From: Pseudomonadota bacterium | GTDB taxonomy: Bacteria; Pseudomonadota; Gammaproteobacteria; Burkholderiales; Ferrovaceae | DNA: 64,000 bases | Direction: 5' to 3' | NCBI GenBank assembly: GCA_021805445.1 | Contig: JAJZFH010000063.1 | Location: forward strand, 1-64,000 | In this document: positions 1 to 9,131 of the stretch, in pieces | Layout: the number at the start of each line of letters is the position of its first letter | Numbering within the stretch: position 1 is the stretch's first letter | Notes under the pieces: generated by a model | The model's database searches: none | The model's input: the letters and a program-made list of their open reading frames with translations, nothing else | What the model was told of the DNA's origin: nothing | Made by a program: the position numbers and the translations under genes

Positions 1-154
1 TTCGCACTATATTCTGGCCACCAAGAACCTATGAGTTCGCCAAAGCCAACCCTGCGAAGCCACCATTGAAACGAACAAGAACGATATGGCGGACGCCGAA
101 GCGATCTGCAAAGCGGTGAGCAGGCCGTACATGCGGCTTGTTCCTGAAAAACGC
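1..154 (+). pseudogene. IS110/IS1111-type transposase fragment
   Basis: From about position 71 the plus strand reads TNKNDMADAEAICKAVSRP and then YMRLVPEK. This matches the well-known block of IS110-family (IS1111 group) transposases that normally reads like TNKNDAADAEAICEAV-RPNMRFVP. Upstream, in shifting frames, SHY and LMS-like pieces remain, with in-frame stops, and homology ends abruptly near 154. No start, no catalytic remainder and no clear ends are visible, so this is a dead scar, possibly continuing left of the window. Confidence 0.7.
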
Positions 155-157
155 CGA

Positions 158-463
158 TCACAAGGTCTTATTCATATTCTGGTGAAACTCATCGACCACA
201 TCCCGAGAAAACCCCGGGGTGAATTGATCCAAAGTACGGACAATGACATACCCAGTAATAAAGGGTTGCACGAGGAATATGCCACTGACTCCCATAACCT
301 CCAGAGCCAGTCGAATCCTTCTTCCCTGCCGAGAAAGTTCTTTCCAACGCAGGCGTACCGCTTTTACCTTGGTACGCAAAAACACCAGTTCACCCACAAT
401 CAAAAAAATGGAAATCACCACTCCCCCCATGAGCGCCACATACAATTGGAGATTCGCGAACAT
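158..463 (-). CDS. Small membrane protein of unknown function, possibly truncated
   Basis: I do not recognise this protein. From the ATG at 463 it has about 101 residues, with a hydrophobic segment near the N-terminus (around LYVALMGGVVISIFLIVG), a basic stretch rich in Arg and Lys, and a second hydrophobic segment (MGVSGIFLVQPFITGYVI). This suggests a two-helix inner-membrane protein. An AAGGA 11 nt before the ATG at 463 supports that start; the open frame also reaches an ATG at 517 and a TTG at 547. Its stop lies right at the edge of the IS110 scar, so the natural C-terminus may have been lost. It could also be a chance ORF. Confidence 0.4.
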   Translation of the reverse strand: MFANLQLYVALMGGVVISIFLIVGELVFLRTKVKAVRLRWKELSRQGRRIRLALEVMGVSGIFLVQPFITGYVIVRTLDQFTPGFSRDVVDEFHQNMNKTL

Positions 464-606
464 GAACAAAATGGTCCTTGTGGCATGGTAGGATCGATCA
501 GGGGGTAGCGACAGCATAAACCAAAGGTTACACCAATCAGCCAACAATCGGTTTTCTTCCCTTACGCATTACTGTCCCACAGACCTGTGATGGCGCATGG
601 AGGATT

Positions 607-2037
607 TTATGGGGTGATCTGGAGACTCTGGATTCCCTTTTGTCTGGCCTCCAGCAGGGACCCCGCCACCATCCCCACCAAACTGGCGCCCAATCCGGCC
701 AACTGGGGGGGGATCAGGGCTTCCGGGGCCCACCCTTCGCCCAGCAGCCATACCGCAATACCCAAAACCACTGAGGCCAACCCCCCCCAGGGGGTCGCGC
801 GCTTCCAGTACACCCCAAAAGCCAGGGGAACGAAAGCGGCAACCAGGGTCACTTTATAGGCATCCTCCACCATGCTGAAGATGGACGCCTGCGAATTGAG
901 GGCGATGACCGTCACCAGACAGGTAAAGCAAAACACCACCCACCGCATCACCGTCAACAACTGCCGATCGGTCATCCCCGGCCTGAATCCGCGCACGATG
1001 TTTTCGGCAAAGGTCACGGAGGGCGCCAGCAAGGTGGCAGAGGCACAACTCTTGATGGCTGACAGCAATGCCCCGAAGAACATGATCTGGGCAAATTTGG
1101 GAGAATGAGTCAGAATCAGTTGGGGCAGAATCAATTGAGAATCGCTGTTCAGGTAGCGGTCGACCAGCGCCGGATCGATGCGCGTCGCCGAGTACGCCAG
1201 AAACATGGGGATGAAGGCAAACAGAAAATACAACACCCCGCCCAGGATCGAAGCATTGCGTGCGGTGATTTCCGTGTCGGAGGAGGTCACCCGCTGAAAG
1301 ACATCCTGTTGCGGAATGGACCCCAGCATCATGGTGATCCAGGCCGTGAAGAAGGCGATCACTTCCCCCCAGTGCGGGGCGGGCCAGAAGGACAGTTTGC
1401 CCTGTACCGCCGCCTGATGGACCACGGCGCCTACCCCGCCCGCTGGTCCGCCCAGATCCCAGCCGATGTACACCATGCCCAGCATGATGATGATCATCTG
1501 GATGAAATCCGTGATGGCCACCGACAGCATCCCGCCAAACAGGGTGTAGACCATGACCGTGGCCGAACCCACCAGCATGCCGGTGGACTTGCTCATCGCC
1601 CCCTCGGAAACCACGTTGAAGACCAGTCCCAACGCCTTGATCTGGGCCGCCACCCAGCCCAGATAAGAGATCACGATGCACAGGGTCACCAGCACCTCCA
1701 CGGTACGCCCATATTGACGTCGATAGAAGTCACCAATGGTCAGTAACTTGCGCCGATAGAGGGGACGGGCGAAGAACAAACCGACGAGCACCAGACACAG
1801 GGAGGAACCGAAGGGATCTGCCACGACGCCCCGCAAGCCTTCCTTGAGAAAAGTCGCCGGAATCCCCAGTACCGTTTCAGAACCGAACCAAGTGGCAAAT
1901 ACAGTGGCCGTCACCACATAAAGGGGCATACGATGCCCTGCAGCCGCGTAATCCGCGGTATTGCGCACGCGCAAAGCCACGATCAAGCCAATGGCCACCG
2001 AGACAGCCCAATAGCCGATGACAAACCAGAGCAACAT
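607..2037 (-). CDS. Sodium:solute symporter (SSF family)
   Basis: The 476-residue protein is a polytopic inner-membrane transporter with about 12-13 hydrophobic segments. The N-terminal pattern, with an Asn-Thr-Ala-Asp-Tyr stretch followed by a glycine-rich amphipathic segment and ATWFGSETVLG, is typical of the SSF fold (PutP, PanF and relatives), which couples Na+ entry to uptake of an organic solute. Substrate cannot be read from the sequence. It lies 24 nt downstream of bioD in the same direction, so it is probably co-transcribed with the biotin genes. Family is sure; the substrate is open. Confidence 0.85.
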   Translation of the reverse strand: MLLWFVIGYWAVSVAIGLIVALRVRNTADYAAAGHRMPLYVVTATVFATWFGSETVLGIPATFLKEGLRGVVADPFGSSLCLVLVGLFFARPLYRRKLLTIGDFYRRQYGRTVEVLVTLCIVISYLGWVAAQIKALGLVFNVVSEGAMSKSTGMLVGSATVMVYTLFGGMLSVAITDFIQMIIIMLGMVYIGWDLGGPAGGVGAVVHQAAVQGKLSFWPAPHWGEVIAFFTAWITMMLGSIPQQDVFQRVTSSDTEITARNASILGGVLYFLFAFIPMFLAYSATRIDPALVDRYLNSDSQLILPQLILTHSPKFAQIMFFGALLSAIKSCASATLLAPSVTFAENIVRGFRPGMTDRQLLTVMRWVVFCFTCLVTVIALNSQASIFSMVEDAYKVTLVAAFVPLAFGVYWKRATPWGGLASVVLGIAVWLLGEGWAPEALIPPQLAGLGASLVGMVAGSLLEARQKGIQSLQITP

Positions 2038-2061
2038 GACAGAACTCTCCCTCCTTGAACG

Positions 2062-2772
2062 TTACGCCGTGGACGGGTCCGGTCCCATCAAGCTTTTCCA
2101 GTCGAGGGCAGTGTACCCGAGTTCAGGCGGCATCCCGTGGGGATACCGGCCCAGAAACGGGCCGGGCAAACGGGCCTGCAACGTCTCGATCTGTCCCTCT
2201 TCTTCCGCCAGATCGGGGCTCAGACGATTGGCGATCCATCCCGCCCAGGGCAATTGACGACGTTGAAGGGCTTCGGCGCTCAGCAAGGCATGGTTGAGAC
2301 ACCCCAGACGCAGCCCCACCACCAGAATCACGGGCAAAGCGCACCGTCGAGCCAGATCCGCCATATCTCCGGATTCTCCCAGGGGAACCAGAACGCCCCC
2401 CGCGCCTTCCACCACCAGGCAGTCGGTTTCACCACACAGGTGCTGATAAGCGGTATGGATGACATCGAAAGAAAGGTCGACCCCTTGCCGTCGTGCCGCC
2501 AGATGAGGGGCAATGGGCGGTTCAAAGCCATAGGGATTGATCCATACCTCCGGAACCGGTCCGCCGGAATGTTTCAGCGTGGAATCCGCATGATGTTTCA
2601 ACTGTTCCACATCGTCGTTGATCCATCGCTCTCCCTGCCGGAAAAACCCGGTTGCCACGGGCTTCATGCCCAGCCCGTGCAACCCCTGGCGGCGTACGCC
2701 TTCCAGCAGCGCACAGGCCACCCGGCTCTTGCCCACCCCCGTATCCGTCCCCAACACGAACCATCCTCTCAT
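2062..2772 (-). CDS. bioD: Dethiobiotin synthetase
   Basis: BioD closes the ureido ring of dethiobiotin from 7,8-diaminopelargonate, CO2 and ATP in the cytoplasm. The 236-residue protein begins MRGWFVLGTDTGVGKS, a P-loop typical of BioD, and has the later VVEGAGGVLVPLG motif that lines the active site. The open frame runs far upstream, but the start at 2772 is chosen because the P-loop must be N-terminal and because its ATG overlaps the bioA stop by 4 nt (ATGA), implying translational coupling. Second to last step of biotin synthesis in the bioF-bioA-bioD run. Confidence 0.93.
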   Translation of the reverse strand: MRGWFVLGTDTGVGKSRVACALLEGVRRQGLHGLGMKPVATGFFRQGERWINDDVEQLKHHADSTLKHSGGPVPEVWINPYGFEPPIAPHLAARRQGVDLSFDVIHTAYQHLCGETDCLVVEGAGGVLVPLGESGDMADLARRCALPVILVVGLRLGCLNHALLSAEALQRRQLPWAGWIANRLSPDLAEEEGQIETLQARLPGPFLGRYPHGMPPELGYTALDWKSLMGPDPSTA

Positions 2773-4067
2773 GCCAGTACCTCCTCCAGGGTTTCCAGGG
2801 TCCGGCTCACCAAAAAATCCAACTCTTCTCCCGTCAGATTGAGGGGAGGCATAAAGTAGAGGGTATGCCCGATGGGGCGCAACAACACGCCGGCTTCCCA
2901 GGCGCGGGCATGAAAACGACGGGCAAAGTGCGGGGGGGGATCGACGACCTCGCAAGCCCAGATCATGCCCCGCTGCCGTCCCTGAGTGATGCGCGGATGG
3001 GTAAACAGGGGGGCCACCTGTCGTGCCATCTGTCCCTGACGCGCCTGATTGACCGTCAGAATATCCGTCTCGTCGAACAGGTGTTGCACCGCCAGCGCAG
3101 CCCGGCAGGCCAGAGGATTGCCGGTGTAGGAATGGGAATGAAGAAAGGCCCGATCCACCCCTTCCGCGTAAAAAGCCTGATAAATAGGGTCCTGGGTCAT
3201 CACCACGGAAAGGGGCAGAAATCCCCCAGTGATCCCCTTGGACAAACACAGGAAATCCGGCGTGACCCCTGTTTGCTGGTGGGCAAAGAAGGTGCCCGTC
3301 CTGCCAAACCCCACGGCAATTTCGTCGGCAATGACATGGACGTCATGGCGCCGACAACAGTCCAGAACCGCTCGCACATAGTCCGGAGAATGGAACACCA
3401 TACCCGCCGCCGCTTGTACCAGCGGTTCCATAATCAGCGCCGCAACTCCCCCCTGGTGTGCGGCAAGGTACAGTTCCAGCGCTTCCAGTGAATGCGCCTC
3501 GCTGCCCGGAACCCGGCTGTCTGGAGCAGGCAGGATGTGCGCCCCCCGGATCAGCGCTGCATAGGCCGTGCGAAACAGCGGGATGTCCGTCACCCCGAGG
3601 GCGCCCAGGGTTTCTCCATGGTACCCATGCGCCAGCGCGATGAAGGAGTTTTTGTCCGGCTGTCCCTGATGACGCCAGTAATGCGCACTCATCTTGAGGG
3701 CCATTTCCGTGGCCGAGGCGCCATCGGACCCATAAAAACAGTGACCCAGGGTTCCTCCCGTACGGGCACTCAGACGTTCGGACAATTCCACCACGGGTTG
3801 ATGAGTCAGGCCCGCCAGCATGACATGATCCAGACGATCCAGTTGATCCTTGAGGGCCGCCACGATGGCAGGATGGCCATGGCCCCACAGGTTGACCCAC
3901 CAGGAACTGATGGCGTCGAGAATGCGCCGTCCCCGATCCTCCACCAGCCAGGCTCCTTCCGCTGCCTGGATCATGTGAACGGGCTGCTCTTCCAACCATT
4001 GCATCTGCGTACAAGGGTGCCAGACCGCCGCCGCACTCCGTTCGGCCCAACCTGCCGTTTGATTCAT
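2769..4067 (-). CDS. bioA: Adenosylmethionine-8-amino-7-oxononanoate aminotransferase
   Basis: BioA transfers an amino group from S-adenosylmethionine to 7-keto-8-aminopelargonate, giving 7,8-diaminopelargonate. The protein has 432 residues, normal for the family. The N-terminal WHPCTQMQ and the ISSWWVNLWGHGHP stretch are BioA signatures, and CLSKGITGGFLPLS holds the lysine that binds pyridoxal phosphate. It overlaps bioF and bioD by 4 nt each, so the three genes form a tight operon read on the minus strand. Confidence 0.95.
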   Translation of the reverse strand: MNQTAGWAERSAAAVWHPCTQMQWLEEQPVHMIQAAEGAWLVEDRGRRILDAISSWWVNLWGHGHPAIVAALKDQLDRLDHVMLAGLTHQPVVELSERLSARTGGTLGHCFYGSDGASATEMALKMSAHYWRHQGQPDKNSFIALAHGYHGETLGALGVTDIPLFRTAYAALIRGAHILPAPDSRVPGSEAHSLEALELYLAAHQGGVAALIMEPLVQAAAGMVFHSPDYVRAVLDCCRRHDVHVIADEIAVGFGRTGTFFAHQQTGVTPDFLCLSKGITGGFLPLSVVMTQDPIYQAFYAEGVDRAFLHSHSYTGNPLACRAALAVQHLFDETDILTVNQARQGQMARQVAPLFTHPRITQGRQRGMIWACEVVDPPPHFARRFHARAWEAGVLLRPIGHTLYFMPPLNLTGEELDFLVSRTLETLEEVLA

Positions 4068-5227
4068 GCGCCGACCCCCATCACTTTTTCAAGGCCTTCC
4101 AGCAATCGATCGATGTGTTCCAGCGTATGAGCCGCACTCAATGAAATCCTCAAACGGGCCGTCCCCTCCGGAACGCTGGGAGGACGGATGGCCGCCACCC
4201 ACACACCCTCTTCGCGCAACCGGTCGGACAGGGCCATCACTCGTTGATTCTCCCCCACGATCACCGGATGAATGGCCGAGCAGGAAGGCACTCCCCTCAA
4301 TCCCAAGGCCTGTAATCCCGCATCCAGGCGCGCCCCCAACCGGGTCAGGTGGGAACGTCGGAACTCCTCACTGGCCACACATTCCAGGGCGACACGGGTA
4401 GCCGCATGCACCAGCGGCGGCAGGGCCGTGGAAAACATATGGGTGCGGGCCCGTTGTGCCAGCCATTCGATCAGGGGAGCACGACCCCCCACAAAAGCAC
4501 CCGCAGTACCCACCGCCTTGCCAAAGGTCGCCATGTGCAGAACCCGTTCGGAACTCACCCCACAGGCCGCCAGACTTCCTTTCCCCTGCGGACCCAGGAC
4601 TCCCAGCCCATGGGCATCATCCACCAGGACCCAGGCTTCATACTGCTCCGCCAGTCGCACCAATTCCCGCAAGGGGGCGACGTCCCCATCCATGCTGAAG
4701 ACTCCATCCGTGAGTATCCAGCGATGTCCAAACGCGCAAGTGCGCAAGGATCGTTCCAAAAACCCCCAGTCCCCGTGGGGATAAATGGTCAGTCGGGCAG
4801 GCCGGGCCAGCCGCACGCCATCGATCAGACTGGCGTGGTTGAGCGCATCGGAGAACACGGCGGTTTCCCCATCCACCAGTAGGGGAATCACCCCCAGATG
4901 AGTCAGATACCCCGAGGAAAAAACCAGTACCCGTTCCAGATCCAGCCAGTGCGCGATCCACGCCTCCAGTTCGGCCTGGACTACGCTATAGCCGCACACC
5001 AAAGCCGAGGCCCCGGCGCCGACCCCATACTGCTCGAGCGCCCTCTGGGCGGCGGCACAGACCTTGGGATCATTGGCCAGCCCCAGATAATCATTGGAAC
5101 AAAAGGCCAGATACGTCCGGTCGTCCACGCTCAGATACGGCCCCTGAGGACCCTGCACCCGATGGTGTGGTCGTTCCAACCCCTGGCGTTGCCAATCCTG
5201 AAGACGTGAGGCATAGACATTCATCAT
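4064..5227 (-). CDS. bioF: 8-amino-7-oxononanoate synthase
   Basis: BioF condenses pimeloyl-ACP (or pimeloyl-CoA) with alanine, the first committed step of biotin ring assembly; it is PLP-dependent. The 387-residue protein shows FCSNDYLGLAND near residue 45, the DDAHGLGVLGPQGKG block, and THMATFGKAVG-like context with the PLP lysine. Two ATGs (5227 and 5224) are adjacent. First gene of the bio operon and divergent from the fpr gene. An ATTATA on the plus strand at 5231-5236 reads TATAAT toward bioF but sits so close to the ATG that any transcript from it would be almost leaderless. Confidence 0.95.
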   Translation of the reverse strand: MMNVYASRLQDWQRQGLERPHHRVQGPQGPYLSVDDRTYLAFCSNDYLGLANDPKVCAAAQRALEQYGVGAGASALVCGYSVVQAELEAWIAHWLDLERVLVFSSGYLTHLGVIPLLVDGETAVFSDALNHASLIDGVRLARPARLTIYPHGDWGFLERSLRTCAFGHRWILTDGVFSMDGDVAPLRELVRLAEQYEAWVLVDDAHGLGVLGPQGKGSLAACGVSSERVLHMATFGKAVGTAGAFVGGRAPLIEWLAQRARTHMFSTALPPLVHAATRVALECVASEEFRRSHLTRLGARLDAGLQALGLRGVPSCSAIHPVIVGENQRVMALSDRLREEGVWVAAIRPPSVPEGTARLRISLSAAHTLEHIDRLLEGLEKVMGVGA

Positions 5228-5248
5228 GAGATTATAACCGGAGAGACT

Positions 5249-5276
5249 TTGGAATCCTGTCGAGACAGACTATAAT
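5249..5276 (+). promoter_or_regulatory. Candidate sigma70 promoter of fpr
   Basis: TTGGAA at 5249-5254 and a perfect TATAAT at 5271-5276 are separated by 16 nt and lie about 30 nt before the fpr start. They fit a vegetative promoter in the divergent bioF-fpr gap. Confidence 0.55.
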
Positions 5277-5304
5277 CGGCGTTTTCTTTGGATTTTTTGT
5301 CATC

Positions 5305-6081
5305 ATGGCCGCGTATAGTACCGAAAAAATTCTCTCTGTTCATCATTGGAACGACACCCTGTTCAGTTTTACGACCACCCGGGATGCTGGGTTGCGCTTT
5401 GAAAACGGACATTTTGTCATGATCGGTCTGGAAGTGGATGGAAAGCCCCTGACCCGGGCCTACAGCATTGCCAGTGCCAATTATGACGAACATCTGGAAT
5501 TTCTCAGCATCAAGGTCCCCAATGGCCCCCTGACCTCGCGCCTGCAACACATCCAGGTGGGAGATTCCCTGCTGGTCAGCAAAAAACCCGTGGGCACCCT
5601 GGTGATTCACGACCTGCTCCCCGGCAGGCATGTCTACCTGTTTTCCACGGGAACCGGATTGGCGCCTTTCATGAGCATCATCAAGGATCCCGAAACGTAC
5701 GAACGTTTCGACAAGATCATTCTGGTCCATGGCGTTCGTCAGGTTTCCGAATTGGCCTACCGCGATTTCATCACCCATGAATTGCCAGCCAATGAATTCT
5801 TTGGCGAAGAAGTGCGCCAGAAATTGGTCTATTACCCCACCGTCACCCGTGAAGAATTCGAGACGACTGGACGTATCACGACCCTCATCGAGAACGGAAA
5901 ACTGTTTTCCGATGTGGGCTTGCCCCCCCTCGACCCTGCCGTGGACCGGGCCATGATCTGTGGCAGTCCGGGAATGCTCAAGGACATCTCGGCGCTGCTC
6001 ACCGAACGGGGACTGAAAATCTCCGGGGGCGTGGGCGAACCCGGTGACTTCGTCATCGAACGGGCCTTCGTGGAACGTTAA
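5305..6081 (+). CDS. fpr: Ferredoxin--NADP reductase
   Basis: FAD enzyme that moves electrons between NADPH and ferredoxin or flavodoxin in the cytoplasm. The 258-residue protein is standard length for the bacterial Fpr subclass. RAYSIAS holds the FAD-binding Arg-x-Tyr-Ser, followed by the flavin/phosphate block GPLTSRL, then STGTGLAPFMSI and HGVRQVSELAY of the NADP domain, and CGSPGML near the C-terminus. The C-terminal tail FVIERAFVER is typical of this subclass. It stands alone, divergent from bioF, and its stop overlaps the stop of the convergent efflux gene by a few bases. Confidence 0.93.
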   Translation: MAAYSTEKILSVHHWNDTLFSFTTTRDAGLRFENGHFVMIGLEVDGKPLTRAYSIASANYDEHLEFLSIKVPNGPLTSRLQHIQVGDSLLVSKKPVGTLVIHDLLPGRHVYLFSTGTGLAPFMSIIKDPETYERFDKIILVHGVRQVSELAYRDFITHELPANEFFGEEVRQKLVYYPTVTREEFETTGRITTLIENGKLFSDVGLPPLDPAVDRAMICGSPGMLKDISALLTERGLKISGGVGEPGDFVIERAFVER

Positions 6082-9000
6082 GCCGGAGCTTTTTCTTCTT
6101 CCTGACGGACCCGCGCCAGCCACAGATACATGGCGGGGACCACGAACAGGGTGAACAGGGTGCCGATGGACAACCCGGAAAAGATCACCAACCCCATGGC
6201 GCGGCGTCCTGCAGCGCCAGCCCCCCCGGCCAGCACCAGGGGCAGAACCCCCAGCACCATGGCAGCCGTGGTCATCAGGATGGGACGCATCCGGATGCTG
6301 GCGGCCTCCACGATCGCCTCCCGTTTGGTGTGCCCCGCCCGCTGCAATTCATTGGCAAACTGGACGATCAGGATCCCATGTTTGCTGATCAGTCCCATCA
6401 GCGTCACCAAACCGACCTGAGTATAGATGTTGAGGCTGGATCCCCCGAGGTTGATCAGGAGCAAGGCGCCAAACAGGGCCATGGGAATCGAGATCAAAAT
6501 GATGAGCGGATCACGAAAACTTTCAAACAGGGCAGACAGCACCAGAAAGACCATGAGTACGGCAAACAGCAAGGTCACAGCAAAACTTCCTGATTCGCTC
6601 ATGAATTGACGGGAAGCTCCGGAATAATCCACATTGAAACCGCTGGGGGCCACCTCCTGAAGCGTTTTGTTCAGGAAGGCCAGAACCTCCCCCTGCGACA
6701 CCAGCGAGGTAGTCACTCCGGCAATGGTCGTGGCATTGAGTTGCTGAAAGTGGCTGACCGTTTCCGGCACCACGAGTTGACGCAAATGCCCCAGGGTCGC
6801 CGCTGAAAACAGTCGCCCATCCGGGGTACGAAAATAATAGGCAGGGACCTGGGAGGGATTGAGGCGATCCGTTTGTCGGACCTGTGGAATGACTCGGTAG
6901 GAACGTCCGTCCATGGAAAAATAATTGATGTAATTCCCCGACAACGCCCCACTGAGGGCGTCCCCCACATCCTGTTGGGTGAGGCCCAGCGTGGCGGTGA
7001 GATCACGATCCACGACGAACCGGGATTGGGGTTTGTCCAGTTTGAGGTCCGCATCCACGAAGAAGAACATCCCGCTTTGACGAGCGCGATCCACCACCTT
7101 TTGCGCCACTTCATCCAGGCGTTCAAAGGATTCGGTGGTCGTGATCACGAACTGCACGGGCAGTCCCTGGGTTCCCGGCAAAGGAGGAAACTGGAAGGCA
7201 GCCACCCGGACACCGGGCACCTGACCCCAACGCCCCTGCAATTCCTTCTGCAACTGTTCCGCACTGCGTTTGCGTTTTTCCCAGGGTTTGAACACCACCC
7301 CACCGATCCCCTGATTGATCACCGGCGCACCCGTGATCTGGAACATCTGGGCATATTCCGGTTCGGTCCTGGCGATTTTCTGGATCGCCTGTGCATTCCG
7401 CTGCATTTCGTCGGCCGTCACATTGGCCGGGCCAATCATGGAGTAAAGCACGATCCCCTGATCCTCCTGCGGCGCCAATTCGCGCATCGAGGTCATGAAC
7501 AAAAACACCGTCACCCCCAGAAACAGAAAGCCCATCACAATCATGACGCCATGAGTCTCCAGCGCGCTGGAGAGGACCCGACGGTAACCTTCGTGCAACC
7601 GCTCCAGCCCCCGTTCCAGACGGGCCATAAAACCGGTGGAGGGAGGGTTCTGTTTGAGAAAATGCGCACACATCACCGGAGACAGGGTCAAAGCCACCAC
7701 CCCGGAGACGGTCACTGCACCGGCCAGCGTAAAGGCAAATTCCGTGAACAAGGCGCCCGTCAGCCCGCCCTGAAAACCGATGGGGATATAGACCGCCACC
7801 AGCACCACGGTCATGGCCAGGATCGGCCCGGCCAGTTCCCGTGCCGCCAAAAAAGCCGCTTCCCGGGCGCTCTTGCCCATGCGCTGATGACGTTCCACAT
7901 TCTCCACCACGATGATGGCATCGTCCACCACCAACCCGATGGCCAGCACCAGGGCCAGGAGGGTCAGCAGGTTGATGGAATACCCCAGCATGAGCATGAT
8001 CAAAAACGTGCCCACCAAAGACAGGGGCAAGGTCACCAGAGGAATGACCACGGCGCGGGCGCGCCCGAGGAACAGGAAAATCACCGCCGTGACGATGACC
8101 AGGGCTTCCAGCAAGGTCTTGGCCACTTCATGAATGGCCGACGTAATATATTCAGTGGAATCGTAAACGATCTTGCCCGTCAATCCCGTGGGTAATTTGG
8201 TCTGCAGGGCGGGGAAGGCTTTGCGTACCCGTTCGGCCACTTCCAGAACGTTGGCATTGGGGGCCACCTTGATCCCGATGAAGACCGACTTCTGTCCGTC
8301 AAAAGCCACATTGAAGTCATAATTGTCCGAACCCAGGGTTACCTCCGCCACATCCTCGAGACGCACGAGACCGAGGCCCGTCTGCTTGACCACCAACCGC
8401 TTGAATTCCTCCACCGAATGAAGATCCGTGCCCGCCGTCAGATCCACGGTCACGGCCTGACCTTTCGTGGCCCCCGCCGAGGTCAGATAATTGTTGGCGG
8501 CCAGCGCCGCGCTCACGTCGGCCGCCGTGACCCCGTTGGCGGCCATGCGGTTCTGGTCCAGCCATGCGCGCAAAGCAAAATTGCGCGCACCCAGTAATTC
8601 TGCGGTTTGCACCCCATCCACGGAATCCAGGGTGGGCTTGACTTCACGCAACAAAAAGTCGGTCACGTTGCTGGTGGGCAAGGTTGCGCTGTAAAACCCC
8701 ATGTACATGGCATCCACCGTTTGTCCCATCTGGACGGACAGGACCGGTTGCTGGGCTTGGGGAGGCAACTGGTTGCGTACCGAATTGACCTGGGTATTGA
8801 TCTCAGTCAGGGCACGGCTGGCGTCATAATTCAGACGCAATGTGGCGGTGATGACGGACGCGCCCATCAAACTGTTGGAAGAAAGGTAGTCGATCCCCTG
8901 CGCCTGGGCAATGGCGGCTTCCAGCGGTTGCGTGATGAATCCCGCAACGGTCTGGGCATCGGCGCCGTAGTAACTGGTGGCGATGGTGACCACCGCATTC

Positions 9001-9122
9001 TGGGTGCGGGGATATTGGCTCACCGGCAATCCGAACAATGCCCGCAATCCCAGCACCAGGATGATCAGGTTGACCACGGTGGCCAACACCGGTCGGCGCA
9101 AGAAGAGATCCGTAAAGCGCAT
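6078..9122 (-). CDS. RND efflux pump inner-membrane transporter (HAE1/AcrB type)
   Basis: The 1014-residue protein is the proton-driven pump of a tripartite exporter. It starts MRFTDLFLRRPVLATVVN, has the internal two-fold repeat of the family (12 membrane helices and two large periplasmic loops) and carries the paired aspartates of proton relay in GLVVDDAIIVVENVERH. The second half repeats the pattern (FRDPLIILISIPMALFGALL and the GLISKHGILIVQFANE block). It follows a membrane fusion protein and an outer-membrane factor in one minus-strand operon. HAE1 pumps usually export drugs, dyes or solvents; the exact substrate is not predictable. Confidence 0.93.
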   Translation of the reverse strand: MRFTDLFLRRPVLATVVNLIILVLGLRALFGLPVSQYPRTQNAVVTIATSYYGADAQTVAGFITQPLEAAIAQAQGIDYLSSNSLMGASVITATLRLNYDASRALTEINTQVNSVRNQLPPQAQQPVLSVQMGQTVDAMYMGFYSATLPTSNVTDFLLREVKPTLDSVDGVQTAELLGARNFALRAWLDQNRMAANGVTAADVSAALAANNYLTSAGATKGQAVTVDLTAGTDLHSVEEFKRLVVKQTGLGLVRLEDVAEVTLGSDNYDFNVAFDGQKSVFIGIKVAPNANVLEVAERVRKAFPALQTKLPTGLTGKIVYDSTEYITSAIHEVAKTLLEALVIVTAVIFLFLGRARAVVIPLVTLPLSLVGTFLIMLMLGYSINLLTLLALVLAIGLVVDDAIIVVENVERHQRMGKSAREAAFLAARELAGPILAMTVVLVAVYIPIGFQGGLTGALFTEFAFTLAGAVTVSGVVALTLSPVMCAHFLKQNPPSTGFMARLERGLERLHEGYRRVLSSALETHGVMIVMGFLFLGVTVFLFMTSMRELAPQEDQGIVLYSMIGPANVTADEMQRNAQAIQKIARTEPEYAQMFQITGAPVINQGIGGVVFKPWEKRKRSAEQLQKELQGRWGQVPGVRVAAFQFPPLPGTQGLPVQFVITTTESFERLDEVAQKVVDRARQSGMFFFVDADLKLDKPQSRFVVDRDLTATLGLTQQDVGDALSGALSGNYINYFSMDGRSYRVIPQVRQTDRLNPSQVPAYYFRTPDGRLFSAATLGHLRQLVVPETVSHFQQLNATTIAGVTTSLVSQGEVLAFLNKTLQEVAPSGFNVDYSGASRQFMSESGSFAVTLLFAVLMVFLVLSALFESFRDPLIILISIPMALFGALLLINLGGSSLNIYTQVGLVTLMGLISKHGILIVQFANELQRAGHTKREAIVEAASIRMRPILMTTAAMVLGVLPLVLAGGAGAAGRRAMGLVIFSGLSIGTLFTLFVVPAMYLWLARVRQEEEKAPA

Positions 9123-9131
9123 GGCGACCCC

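Noticed and set aside
86-508. Plus-strand ORF of 140 codons
   Set aside because: Only its first 22 codons are transposase-like; the rest is antisense to the membrane protein and has no features.
5231-5236. TATAAT as the bioF promoter
   Set aside because: It ends only 4 nt from the bioF ATG, so transcription would start at or inside the start codon.
5224-6123. Minus-strand ORF of 299 codons over fpr
   Set aside because: It is the antisense of a clear ferredoxin-NADP reductase and has no recognisable motif.
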